A DNA stretch of 21,965 bases from UBA7332 sp051648105 (GTDB taxonomy: Bacteria > Bacteroidota > Bacteroidia > Bacteroidales > UBA7332). Below the pieces are notes generated by a model. It was not told where the DNA came from. It did no database searches and saw nothing but the letters and a program-made list of their open reading frames with translations. Every line of letters starts with the position of its first letter. Position 1 is the stretch's first letter. Made by a program: the position numbers and the translations under genes. This document shows, piece after piece, positions 13,532-21,832 of this stretch. The stretch spans positions 1 through 21,965 of the forward strand of contig JBOFEN010000009.1 of the NCBI GenBank assembly GCA_051648105.1. Reading direction: 5' to 3'.

Positions 13532-15982
13532 ATGTTTCAAGACCTATTTATAGAAGTAGATGCTGATGAGAACAGTGACAAATATATTCCAATATTTGCA
13601 GATGGAAATTTGAATGATGAAGACATGTTAGAGCTAGAACTAGATAATACTCCAGTTTTGGCCTTGCGTAACATGGTTCTTTTTCCTACAGTAGCATTAC
13701 CAGTTTCAGTGGGTCGTGCAAAATCCTTGCGACTTATCAAAGAGGCCTATAAGAAGAAAAGCCCCATCGCGGTTTTTACTCAAAAAGATATTGAGGTGGA
13801 TGATCCAGAGTTTGATGATCTATATCACACTGGAACTATTGCTGAAGTTGTTCGTATCTTCGAACTTCCAGATAAAACAACAACAGTTATCCTACAGGGT
13901 AGAGACAGGGTTAAGCTTGAAGAGATTACAACGCATGAGCCATACTTAAAAGGTAAGTGCTCTCTTATAGACGACCTAGAGCCAGATGAAGACGATCAAG
14001 AATTCAAAGCCTTAGTATCAACTATTAAGGATATGACAATTCGTCTTATTAAAACTCAGAATGAAATCCCTAAAGAGGCTATCGTAGCAATTAAAAACAT
14101 CTCTGAGCCACTTCATCTTGTTAACTTCACCTGTTCAAACCTACCATTAGGAGTGAGCAGTAAACAGCAGTTGCTTGAGCAAAGCTCTGTCAAAGAAAGG
14201 ATATATTCACTTATCAAAAGTCTCTCAAAAGAGATTCAGATCCAAGAGCTTAAAAGCGATATAGAGAATAAAGCTAGAGAGGAAATGAGTCAGCAACAGC
14301 GTGAATACTTCCTTCAGCAGCAGATGAAAAGCATACAAGAAGAACTTGGAGGTAACCCAGGAGATCTTGAGGTGCGTCAAATGAAGATTAAGAGCTATTC
14401 AAAGAAATGGACAGACTCTGTTAAGGAGGTATTTGATAAAGAGCTTCAAAAGCTCGAAAGACTACATCCCTCTTCTCCGGACTACTCTGTACAAGTCAAT
14501 TATCTTCAAAATATGCTTAATCTACCATGGGGAGAGTATACTACTGATAGATACAGCATACCTCAAGCTCAAAAACAGCTTGATAAAGACCATTTTGGCT
14601 TGGAAAAAGTCAAGGAAAGGATTATTGAATACCTTGCTGTTCTTAAGCTAAAAGGAGATTTGAAATCACCTATACTATGCCTTTATGGCCCTCCAGGAGT
14701 TGGTAAAACCTCACTAGGTAAATCAATAGCAGAGGCTATGAAGCGTAAGTATGTACGTATGTCTTTAGGTGGATTAAGCGATGAGTCTGAGATTAGAGGC
14801 CACCGTCGTACATATATTGGTGCGATGATGGGTAGAATTCTGCAGAATCTTGTAAAATCAGGATCTTCAAATCCAGTGTTTATACTTGATGAGATTGATA
14901 AGCTAGGACAAGGACATAAGGGTGACCCATCCGCTGCCCTACTTGAGGTACTTGACCCTGAGCAGAACTTCTCATTTCACGATAACTTTTTGGATATTGA
15001 CTACGACCTCTCAAAAGTGATGTTCATTGCTACTGCTAACAATATCAATGATATACCACGCCCTCTACTAGACCGTATGGAGCTTATAGACGTAAGTGGG
15101 TATATAATGGAGGAGAAAGTTGAGATTGCTCGAAAGCATTTGATCCCAAAAGAGATGGAAGCTCATGGATTAAAAGCTAAATCCCTAACTATCAACAAGC
15201 CAGTGATTGAGCACATTGTACAAAACTATACACGAGAGTCTGGCGTTCGTGAACTTGATAAGAAGATTGCCAAGATAATGCGTCGTCTGGCTCTTCGCTC
15301 TGTTGAGGCTCAAGGTGATCTTAAGGGATACAAAGTGTCAATATCAGACATTGAGGAGTTCCTAGGTATTGCAGAGTTTAGTAATGAGAAATACCAAGAC
15401 AATAGCTATGCAGGTGTTGTAACAGGACTTGCATGGACAGCAGTTGGTGGAGAGATACTATATGTAGAGACCAGCCTAAGTAAAGGTAAAGGTGGTAAGC
15501 TGACAATTACTGGAAATTTGGGTGATGTCATGAAAGAGTCTGCCATGTTGGCACTCGAATATATCAAAGCCCATGCAGAAGATCTAAAGATTCCATATAC
15601 AGCCTTTGACAATTGGAACGTACATATACACGTTCCTGAGGGAGCGATACCTAAGGATGGACCATCTGCTGGTGTTACAATGACCACAGCCCTAGTCTCT
15701 GCTTTCACTCAATTAAAGGTTAAGAAAGCACTAGCTATGACAGGAGAGATCACCCTTAGAGGTAAAGTTCTTCCTGTTGGCGGTATTAAAGAGAAGATCC
15801 TAGCAGCAAAAAGAGCTGGCATCAAGGAGCTTATTCTTTGTGAAGAGAATCGCAAGAATATATTAGAGATAAATGAGCAGTACCTTCATGGACTTACATT
15901 CCACTATGTCAATGACATAAAGGAAGTCCTTGAAATTGCTTTGACAAACGAAAAGGTGAAGAATCCTTTAGTTATTGAATAA
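13532..15982 (+). CDS. lon: ATP-dependent protease Lon
   Basis: Degrades misfolded and regulatory proteins in the cytoplasm as a hexamer. The N-terminal substrate-binding domain begins near residue 40 (LALRNMVLFPTVALPVSVGR) after an acidic extension of the kind seen in Bacteroidetes Lon. Then follow Walker A GPPGVGKT at about 386-393, Walker B VFILDEIDK near 450, and the protease domain with catalytic Ser in PKDGPSAG near 711 and catalytic Lys in GGIKEKI near 753. Length 816 is normal. Preceded by its own promoter and followed by a strong terminator, so it is a single-gene unit. No heat-shock (CIRCE-type) inverted repeat was found upstream. Confidence 0.98.
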   Translation: MFQDLFIEVDADENSDKYIPIFADGNLNDEDMLELELDNTPVLALRNMVLFPTVALPVSVGRAKSLRLIKEAYKKKSPIAVFTQKDIEVDDPEFDDLYHTGTIAEVVRIFELPDKTTTVILQGRDRVKLEEITTHEPYLKGKCSLIDDLEPDEDDQEFKALVSTIKDMTIRLIKTQNEIPKEAIVAIKNISEPLHLVNFTCSNLPLGVSSKQQLLEQSSVKERIYSLIKSLSKEIQIQELKSDIENKAREEMSQQQREYFLQQQMKSIQEELGGNPGDLEVRQMKIKSYSKKWTDSVKEVFDKELQKLERLHPSSPDYSVQVNYLQNMLNLPWGEYTTDRYSIPQAQKQLDKDHFGLEKVKERIIEYLAVLKLKGDLKSPILCLYGPPGVGKTSLGKSIAEAMKRKYVRMSLGGLSDESEIRGHRRTYIGAMMGRILQNLVKSGSSNPVFILDEIDKLGQGHKGDPSAALLEVLDPEQNFSFHDNFLDIDYDLSKVMFIATANNINDIPRPLLDRMELIDVSGYIMEEKVEIARKHLIPKEMEAHGLKAKSLTINKPVIEHIVQNYTRESGVRELDKKIAKIMRRLALRSVEAQGDLKGYKVSISDIEEFLGIAEFSNEKYQDNSYAGVVTGLAWTAVGGEILYVETSLSKGKGGKLTITGNLGDVMKESAMLALEYIKAHAEDLKIPYTAFDNWNVHIHVPEGAIPKDGPSAGVTMTTALVSAFTQLKVKKALAMTGEITLRGKVLPVGGIKEKILAAKRAGIKELILCEENRKNILEINEQYLHGLTFHYVNDIKEVLEIALTNEKVKNPLVIE

Positions 15983-16010
15983 TCTTGTTGAGTAATTAAA
16001 TATTATAGAC

Positions 16011-16050
16011 AAAAAGAGGAGTTGCATTAGCTTGCAGCTCCTCTTTTTTA
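16011..16050 (+). terminator. Intrinsic terminator after lon
   Basis: A 16-bp stem (16011-16026 with 16033-16048), perfect except for one T-G wobble, with a 6-nt loop TTAGCT, ends in six T. It begins 28 bp after the lon stop codon. The A-rich left foot and T-rich right foot would allow it to work on both strands. Confidence 0.92.
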
Positions 16051-16163
16051 GGTATGATTTACCATTATTTCTTAACAATCTTGTTTCGTAGCTCAACTAA
16101 AAACACTATTTTTACGTGCAATTTAGCAGAATAACCGCTTGTTTATTATAATTGATAGTATAA

Positions 16164-18785
16164 ATGACTGATCAAGAAAGAATTATTAAGATTAACATCG
16201 AAGAAGAGATGAAAACAGCTTACATCGACTATTCGATGTCTGTTATTGTATCTCGTGCCCTTCCAGACGTTCGTGACGGCTTCAAGCCAGTACACCGCAG
16301 GGTGCTCTTCGGGATGAATGAACTTGGCAATACTGCCGACAAACCATACAAAAAGTGTGCGCGTATTGTTGGTGAAGTACTTGGTAAGTATCACCCACAC
16401 GGCGACTCGTCTGTTTATATGACGTTAGTACGTATGGCACAGGAGTGGTCACTTAGATACACCCTGGTTGATGGACAAGGTAACTTTGGATCTGTAGATG
16501 GTGATAGCCCTGCTGCAATGCGTTACACTGAGGCTCGTCTAAGCAAGATAGCCGAAGAGATGCTGCGCGACATTGACAAAGACACTGTTGACACTCAACT
16601 TAACTTTGATGATACGCTTCGTGAGCCAACTGTATTACCTACACGCATTCCTAACCTATTAGTAAATGGGGCATCTGGTATTGCTGTTGGTATGGCTACA
16701 AATATGCCACCGCATAACCTTTCTGAGGTTATTGATGCTACCGTTGCATACATCGAGGATAGTGAAATCACTGTAGAGGGATTGATGCACTATGTAAAAG
16801 CACCAGACTTTCCTACTGGCGCCTATATCTTTGGCACCTCAGGAGTTAAGGAGGCTTTTGAAACAGGTCGTGGGCGTATTATTATGCGTGCCAAGGCTGA
16901 GATCGAAGTTGAAGACTCAGGACATGAGAAGATTGTTGTAACAGAGATTCCTTATCTTGTAAACAAAGCTACACTAATTGAGCGTATTGCTGAGTTAACA
17001 GGAATCAAGAAGTGCGATCATGCTGTTCGTATCGAAGGTGTATCAAACGTTAACGATGAATCAGACCGCCACGGTATGCGTATCGTTGTTGATCTAAAAC
17101 GCGATGCAAACTCAGGTGTTGTATTGAACAAACTATATAAGATGTCTGATCTTCAATCATCTTTTAGTGTCAACAACATCGCCCTAGTTAAAGGTCGTCC
17201 GAAGCTTCTGAATCTTCGTGATATGATACGTTACTTCGTAGAACACCGTCAAGATGTTGTTATACGTCGTACAAATTATGAACTACGTGAGGCAGAAAAA
17301 CGTGCACACATCCTACAAGGACTGATTGTTGCAGTTAATAATATTGACGAGGTTATTCAGATCATTAAAGATTCTACCTCTCCTCAGTCTGCCATGGAGC
17401 GTCTACAAGAGCGTTTTGAACTCTCAGACCTTCAGACCCGTGCTATCGTAGATATGCGTCTTCGTCAATTGACAGGACTTGAGATAGATAAACTTCGCAA
17501 GGAGTTCAATGAATTGATGGCTGTAATTGAGAAGCTTAAGCTAATTCTTGAGAACCATGAGGAGCTTATGCGTGTTATCAAGGAGGAACTTGTGGAGATA
17601 CGTGCTAAATATGGTGATGTTCGTAAATCAGAGATCGTTCTTAACTCAGAAGACTTCAATCCAGAGGATTTCTATGCAGACGATGAGATGATTATCACAA
17701 TATCTCACCTTGGATATATCAAGCGTACTCCCCTATCTGAGTTTAGAGCTCAAAATCGTGGTGGCGTAGGTTCTAAGGGAGGAAGCACACGTGATGCAGA
17801 CTTCATAGAATATATCTATCCTGCATCTATGCATAGCACCATGATGTTCTTCACTGAGAGAGGTCGCTGTTTCTGGCTTAAGGTATATGAAATACCAGAA
17901 GGTTCTAAAACATCTAAAGGACGTGCAATTGTAAACCTTCTTCCTGCTCTTGAGAAGGATGAAAAGGTAAATGCATTTATTCGTGTTAAGGGACTAAACG
18001 ATAGTGACTATATCAATAATCACTACCTTGTATTCTGTACTCAGAATGGTATCATCAAGAAGACTCTTCTTGAACAATACTCACGCCCTCGCCGCAATGG
18101 TGTTAATGCAATCAACCTTCTCGAGGATGATAAGTTGATACAAGTACGCTTGACTAATGGTAAGAGTAACATTATCTTAGCGAATAGAAATGGCCGTGCT
18201 ATCAACTTCCAAGAGGAGAAAGTACGTGCAATGGGACGTTCTGCAACTGGTGTTAAGGGGATGAAACTTGATGGTCAAGACGATGCTGTTATCGGTATGA
18301 TCACTGTAGAAGATCCTGAGAAAGACACAATTATGGTTGTATCAGAACAAGGATTCGGTAAGCGTAGCCAATTTGATGAATATCGCGAAACAAGTCGTAA
18401 CGCCAAAGGCGTTAAGACAATGAACATAACAGAGAAGACAGGTAAGCTAGTTGCTATCAAGAATGTAACTGACGAGAATGACCTTATGATCATTAACAAG
18501 TCAGGGGTTACCATACGTCTTAAAGTTGCTGATGTTCGTATTATGGGTCGTGCTACACAAGGTGTTAGACTAATCAATTTGGAAAAACGAAATGATGAGA
18601 TCGGTTCAGTAACTAAGGTTGCTACAATGGATGATGAAGACGAAGAGCGCAGCGACATGCTTCTTTCTCCAGAAGAGATCAATTCACAACTAGAGGGTGA
18701 ATCTAACACAGTAGAGACACTTCCAACAAAGGAGGAGTCTGATAATTCTACTAGTGAAGATGATCCACAGATGACACTATTTTAA
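16164..18785 (+). CDS. gyrA: DNA gyrase subunit A
   Basis: Breaks and rejoins DNA to introduce negative supercoils, with GyrB. The winged-helix/tower region is complete; the catalytic tyrosine is Tyr121 in AMRYTEAR. The quinolone region reads HPHGDSSVYM at 77-86: the serine equivalent to E. coli Ser83 is kept (Ser82), while the position of Asp87 is Met86. The C-terminal beta-pinwheel carries the GyrA-box QNRGGVG, which marks gyrase rather than topoisomerase IV. The last 50 or so residues are an acidic, probably disordered tail. Length 873. The TPR gene follows after 32 bp, probably on the same transcript. No clear TAnnTTTG box was found in 16051-16163; TATTTTTA near 16108 is one mismatch away. 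Confidence 0.98.
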   Translation: MTDQERIIKINIEEEMKTAYIDYSMSVIVSRALPDVRDGFKPVHRRVLFGMNELGNTADKPYKKCARIVGEVLGKYHPHGDSSVYMTLVRMAQEWSLRYTLVDGQGNFGSVDGDSPAAMRYTEARLSKIAEEMLRDIDKDTVDTQLNFDDTLREPTVLPTRIPNLLVNGASGIAVGMATNMPPHNLSEVIDATVAYIEDSEITVEGLMHYVKAPDFPTGAYIFGTSGVKEAFETGRGRIIMRAKAEIEVEDSGHEKIVVTEIPYLVNKATLIERIAELTGIKKCDHAVRIEGVSNVNDESDRHGMRIVVDLKRDANSGVVLNKLYKMSDLQSSFSVNNIALVKGRPKLLNLRDMIRYFVEHRQDVVIRRTNYELREAEKRAHILQGLIVAVNNIDEVIQIIKDSTSPQSAMERLQERFELSDLQTRAIVDMRLRQLTGLEIDKLRKEFNELMAVIEKLKLILENHEELMRVIKEELVEIRAKYGDVRKSEIVLNSEDFNPEDFYADDEMIITISHLGYIKRTPLSEFRAQNRGGVGSKGGSTRDADFIEYIYPASMHSTMMFFTERGRCFWLKVYEIPEGSKTSKGRAIVNLLPALEKDEKVNAFIRVKGLNDSDYINNHYLVFCTQNGIIKKTLLEQYSRPRRNGVNAINLLEDDKLIQVRLTNGKSNIILANRNGRAINFQEEKVRAMGRSATGVKGMKLDGQDDAVIGMITVEDPEKDTIMVVSEQGFGKRSQFDEYRETSRNAKGVKTMNITEKTGKLVAIKNVTDENDLMIINKSGVTIRLKVADVRIMGRATQGVRLINLEKRNDEIGSVTKVATMDDEDEERSDMLLSPEEINSQLEGESNTVETLPTKEESDNSTSEDDPQMTLF

Positions 18786-18817
18786 TTGAACGAATAAATC
18801 AATTTAATAATAACTCT

Positions 18818-20035
18818 ATGAAAAAGGTATCATTAATGGTTGCTCTCTGCTTGGTAGCAAGCGTAGGGGTAGCTCAAAAGAAAAATGTAAGCATGGCTCT
18901 TACTGAAGCCAATGCAGAGAAGCCTAAATTTGCTGATGCAGAGAAGATGATTCAAGAGGCTCTTAACAACGAAGAGACTAAGAACGATGCTAAAACTCTT
19001 TATGTAGCTGGTTATCTTCAGCTTAAAAAGATGGAAGCAGAGAGAAACAAGCAGATTCTTCAGCAAAAGAGTGATGATGTAGTTATGTACAACGCTTTGA
19101 TGGGTATGTACAACTACTACAACAAAGCCTATGTTTTGGATCAGCAACCTGATGCTAAGGGTAAAATCAAGCCTCGCTTTACTTCTAAAATGGCGACTAA
19201 CTTGAAAGAAAACTATGCATCTTTCATCAATGCTGGTGTATACTACAATGACAAGAAAGATTACAAGAAAGCATTTGAGTACTTCAATACTTACACAGAG
19301 CTTCCTGAAAATCCATTGATGAAGACTCTTAAGGATGTAGATTTTGCTACTGATACTCTAATGAAAGACATCAAGTACTATACAGCACTTATGGCTCTTC
19401 AAACAGATGACTCACAATTGGCTATCTCTACTTTGAATAAATTCAAAGACGATCCTTACAAGTCAAACGAGCTTTACCAATATCTTTGTTTTGAGTATGA
19501 CAAGGCTAAGGATACTGTAAATATGATTAAGACTTTCCAAGAAGGTGCTAAGAAGTTCCCTACAGATCATTACTTCATCCAGAACTTGATCAACCTTTAC
19601 ATCAAAACTGGAAAGATGACTGAAGCTATCAGCTATCTTGATGATGCTATCGCTTTGGAGCCTTCTAACCCAACTTACTACAACGTAAAAGGAGTAATCC
19701 TTGAGGAGCAAAAGGATGAAGATGGCGCTCTTGAGTGCTTCAACAAAGCTCTTGCTAACGATGCAAACAACGCTGAGACGCACAATAACATCGGTCGTGT
19801 ATACTACAACCGTGCTGTTGCTAAAGAAGATGTTGTTTCTGCTATCCGTGACAACAGAGCTTACAACGAAGGCAAAAAAGAGGTTAACGAGATGTTCAAA
19901 GCTTCTCTTCCTTACTTTGAAAAGGCTCACAAGATTAACCCATCTGAGCGTAGCTACATCGTAGTTCTTCGTTCTATCTACTACAAGTTGAACATGGGTA
20001 AAGAGTACGAAGAGGTAAACAAACTTCTAGAGTAA
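18818..20035 (+). CDS. Secreted tetratricopeptide-repeat protein
   Basis: A signal peptide (MKKVSLMVALCLVASVGVAQ, residues 1-20) places it outside the cytoplasm; no lipobox cysteine follows. The rest is helical, with TPR-like units recognisable at about residues 135-165, 225-255, 260-290 (AISYLDDAIALEPSNPTYYN) and 295-330 (ALECFNKALANDANNAETHN). Such domains serve as protein-binding scaffolds; the partner is unknown. Codon use differs from the left-block genes (many AAC, CTT, GCT and ATC codons), as expected for a highly expressed gene. The position directly after gyrA is one I associate with Bacteroidales, but no functional link is known. It ends at a 27-bp hairpin 6 bp after the stop. Confidence 0.9.
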   Translation: MKKVSLMVALCLVASVGVAQKKNVSMALTEANAEKPKFADAEKMIQEALNNEETKNDAKTLYVAGYLQLKKMEAERNKQILQQKSDDVVMYNALMGMYNYYNKAYVLDQQPDAKGKIKPRFTSKMATNLKENYASFINAGVYYNDKKDYKKAFEYFNTYTELPENPLMKTLKDVDFATDTLMKDIKYYTALMALQTDDSQLAISTLNKFKDDPYKSNELYQYLCFEYDKAKDTVNMIKTFQEGAKKFPTDHYFIQNLINLYIKTGKMTEAISYLDDAIALEPSNPTYYNVKGVILEEQKDEDGALECFNKALANDANNAETHNNIGRVYYNRAVAKEDVVSAIRDNRAYNEGKKEVNEMFKASLPYFEKAHKINPSERSYIVVLRSIYYKLNMGKEYEEVNKLLE

Positions 20036-20041
20036 TCTAAC

Positions 20042-20100
20042 ATAAATAGAAAAAGAGAGAGCTGTACATTAATTGTACAGCTCTCTCTTTTTCTATTTAT
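20042..20100. terminator. Bidirectional terminator with 27-bp perfect stem
   Basis: The arms 20042-20068 and 20074-20100 are exact reverse complements over 27 bp with a 5-nt loop TTAAT. The GC core (AGAGAGAGCTGTACA) is flanked by T-rich sequence on both strands, so it can stop the TPR gene (+) and the facing small secreted gene (-), whose stop codons lie 6 and 7 bp away. Confidence 0.93.
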
Positions 20101-20107
20101 ATAGTAA

Positions 20108-20503
20108 TTATCTACGTCCCCAGACTTGAACAGTAGATTTACCACCTTTATGACCCTTTTTGGATCTATATTTGAAGGTAATCTCTTTTATGATGCGCTT
20201 ATTACCAGCAAGGTCAATCACACGCGACTCACCACCAGCAGGGATCTCACTACGCAATTTAATATCCTGTGTATTGCCATTCTCATATTTCACTACAACT
20301 TCATCAAACTGAATAGGAGACTCCCCTACTTTAATTTTTATCTTTGTGTAGCTCTTATTAGAAGAACACTTGATTACATCCTTCTCAGATTTAAACTGCA
20401 CTTTTCTCTCTCCAAGTTTTTCCCAGTTACCAATAACTTGTGCAGGTGATACAAAGATTGTCATAATTGCAAATAGCAGTGATAAAGCAATTTTCTGTCT
20501 CAT
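20108..20503 (-). CDS. Small secreted protein, DUF2541-like
   Basis: The frame is open from ATG 20596, but ATG 20503 starts a clear signal peptide (MRQKIALSLLFAIMTIFVSP, cleavage likely after Ala21) with AGAGAAAG just upstream, so the upstream 31 codons are left out. The mature part of about 110 residues is beta-rich and basic, with the pattern WEKLGERKVQFKSEKDVI, then EVVVKYENG, EIPAGGESRVIDLAG and EITFKYRS. This resembles small secreted proteins annotated as DUF2541, a match made from memory and therefore tentative. The C-terminus (KKGHKGGKSTVQVWGRR) is rich in Lys, Gly and Arg. Function unknown. It faces the TPR gene across a shared terminator and diverges from the cupin gene. Confidence 0.75.
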   Translation of the reverse strand: MRQKIALSLLFAIMTIFVSPAQVIGNWEKLGERKVQFKSEKDVIKCSSNKSYTKIKIKVGESPIQFDEVVVKYENGNTQDIKLRSEIPAGGESRVIDLAGNKRIIKEITFKYRSKKGHKGGKSTVQVWGRR

Positions 20504-20602
20504 TTTTCTTTCTCTTTTATTGTTAATGAATAAGTTATAGAATGATAGACTATGCATCATTCTAGTTAATAGTGTTGTGAAGCATATTCGTTTCACTTAT
20601 TG

Positions 20603-20630
20603 AGAACAAAGATATATTTTACTTTGTTCT
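20603..20630. promoter_or_regulatory. Symmetric divergent promoter region
   Basis: AGAACAAAG (20603-20611) and CTTTGTTCT (20622-20630) form a perfect 9-bp inverted repeat with a 10-bp spacer. The minus strand contains TATCTTTG (20607-20614), a full -7 box for the secreted protein gene, and the plus strand TTACTTTG (20619-20626), one mismatch from the same consensus, for the cupin gene. Confidence 0.45.
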
Positions 20631-20670
20631 TAGTAGTGTAAAGGGATAATAATAAAATATAGATAATACT

Positions 20671-20994
20671 ATGAGCGAGTTTCCAAAAGGGCGTGTGGTT
20701 CATTTGAGCCAAGCCATAGAGTATTCTGATGGTAGTGTAGTAAGTAAACAACTTATCAAGTGTGCAACAGGGAATATTACCCTCTTTGCTTTTGATAAAG
20801 GAGAAGGACTTAGTGAACACACTACCCCATTTGATGCACTTCTTCAGGTGCTTGAAGGTGAGGTAGAGATAACTATCGATAATAAACATTTTCAATTAAG
20901 GCAAGGAGACTCGATAATCCTCCCTGCAAATCATCCACATAAGGTTCATGCAGCTGAGAAATTCAAAATGCTGCTCACAATGATACGTGGATAG
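20671..20994 (+). CDS. Single-domain cupin protein
   Basis: A 107-residue protein made almost entirely of one cupin barrel. The second half has the usual turn pattern: LSEHTTPFDALLQVLEGE at 48-64, then VEITIDNKHFQLRQGDSIIL and PANHPHKVHA at 85-94. Likely metal ligands are His50 and His90 or His93. The second histidine of the classic HxH pair is Thr52, so metal binding may be altered or absent. Proteins of this type often act as small sensors or isomerases, and no substrate can be deduced. Own promoter upstream and a terminator 7 bp after the stop make it a single-gene unit. Confidence 0.88.
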   Translation: MSEFPKGRVVHLSQAIEYSDGSVVSKQLIKCATGNITLFAFDKGEGLSEHTTPFDALLQVLEGEVEITIDNKHFQLRQGDSIILPANHPHKVHAAEKFKMLLTMIRG

Positions 20995-21001
20995 TTATCA
21001 C

Positions 21002-21044
21002 ATAGGCTTTAATACTTCATATAAGTATGAAAGCCTATATTTTT
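21002..21044 (+). terminator. Intrinsic terminator after the cupin gene
   Basis: ATAGGCTTT (21002-21010) pairs with AAAGCCTAT (21030-21038), continued inward after one A-G mismatch by ATACTT (21012-21017) with AAGTAT (21023-21028). Five T follow at 21040-21044. Confidence 0.85.
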
Positions 21045-21111
21045 ATTTCACCAAATGAGCTACATTAACTCTTATTTCCCTTATGTAGAGTTTTATCTTG
21101 CTTGCAATTCA

Positions 21112-21119
21112 TACCTTTG
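21112..21119 (+). promoter_or_regulatory. -7 promoter box for the YdeI-family gene
   Basis: TACCTTTG, identical to the boxes before mlaE and lon, 27 bp before the ATG at 21147. The -33 position has only a T-run (21091-21094). Confidence 0.5.
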
Positions 21120-21146
21120 CACCTTTAATAATAGCCAAACATATTG

Positions 21147-21710
21147 ATGAGCAAAACAGATTCTTATTTGCACTTTTCGCCAGACTCTATATCAGAATTA
21201 AGAGATTGGTTACAACTCAATCACGACTCTTTGCCAGGAGCATGGATAATCTTTTGGAAGAAGTGTAGCAATAAACCATATATACCATACAGTGATTTTG
21301 TAGATGAATTACTCTGCTACGGATGGATAGATAGCACTATAAGACCAATAAATAAAGATAGCTACAGACAACTTATTACCCCTAGAAAGCCCAAGAGTGT
21401 CTGGAGTAAGGTCAATAAGGATAAGATAGACAAACTTATTTCTGAGGATAGGTTAATGCCAAAGGCACTTGAGAGCATCACAATTGCAAAAGAGAATGGC
21501 TCCTGGTCCATTTTAGATAGTGTAGAGAGACTTGAAGTGCCCAATGATCTCCAATCAGAACTAATAAAGATAGATCGTGGATTAGAAAAGTTTGAGGCTC
21601 TACCTCGCTCTATGATTAAACTACACCTACAGCATCTTGTCTTGGCCAAAAGAGAGGCTACTAGAGCTAAACGAATTGAATCTATCATTGAAGATATATC
21701 CAAGATCTAA
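21147..21710 (+). CDS. YdeI/OmdA (bacteriocin-protection-like) family protein
   Basis: A cytoplasmic protein of 187 residues. I recognise the family from LRDWLQLNH and GAWIIFWKK near 18-39, DFVDELLCYGWIDS at 50-63, ITPRKPKSVWSKVNKDKI at 77-94, and the C-terminal helical OmdA-type segment LPRSMIKLHLQHLVLAKRE. Members are widespread and were named from a Salmonella OmpD-associated protein and a predicted role in bacteriocin or peptide resistance; the biochemical function is not established. The frame includes a TTG at 21144, but ATG 21147 is the better start. It has its own promoter box and terminator. Confidence 0.88.
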   Translation: MSKTDSYLHFSPDSISELRDWLQLNHDSLPGAWIIFWKKCSNKPYIPYSDFVDELLCYGWIDSTIRPINKDSYRQLITPRKPKSVWSKVNKDKIDKLISEDRLMPKALESITIAKENGSWSILDSVERLEVPNDLQSELIKIDRGLEKFEALPRSMIKLHLQHLVLAKREATRAKRIESIIEDISKI

Positions 21711-21793
21711 GTTCTATTTAATATTTTGTACCCTACACAAATTCATTATATATCTAAGTTACTCATCAAATATAGCTTTGATATTAATCGGTT

Positions 21794-21832
21794 AAGGAGG
21801 TTGGAGAGATCATCATTTTCTCCAACCTCTTT
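21794..21832 (+). terminator. Intrinsic terminator after the YdeI-family gene
   Basis: GAGGTTGGAGA (21797-21807) and TCTCCAACCTC (21819-21829) form an 11-bp perfect stem, extended to 14 with one wobble, with an 11-nt loop and a T-rich tail CTCTTTCTTT on the plus strand. It lies 83 bp after the stop codon. The remaining 21833-21965 contains no feature I can support. Confidence 0.82.

Noticed and set aside
18275..18709. 144-codon frame antisense to gyrA
   Set aside because: Ser/Leu/Ile-rich composition typical of the reverse complement of a coding sequence; gyrA is intact over this region.
19463..19930. 155-codon open frame antisense to the TPR gene
   Set aside because: It mirrors a strongly biased coding gene, has low-complexity Val/Ser-rich content, and no promoter or start context; it is a shadow of the TPR frame.
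20504..20596. 31-codon N-terminal extension of the small secreted protein
   Set aside because: It would bury the signal peptide, and a purine-rich ribosome site lies directly before ATG 20503; the -7 box is compatible with a long leader.
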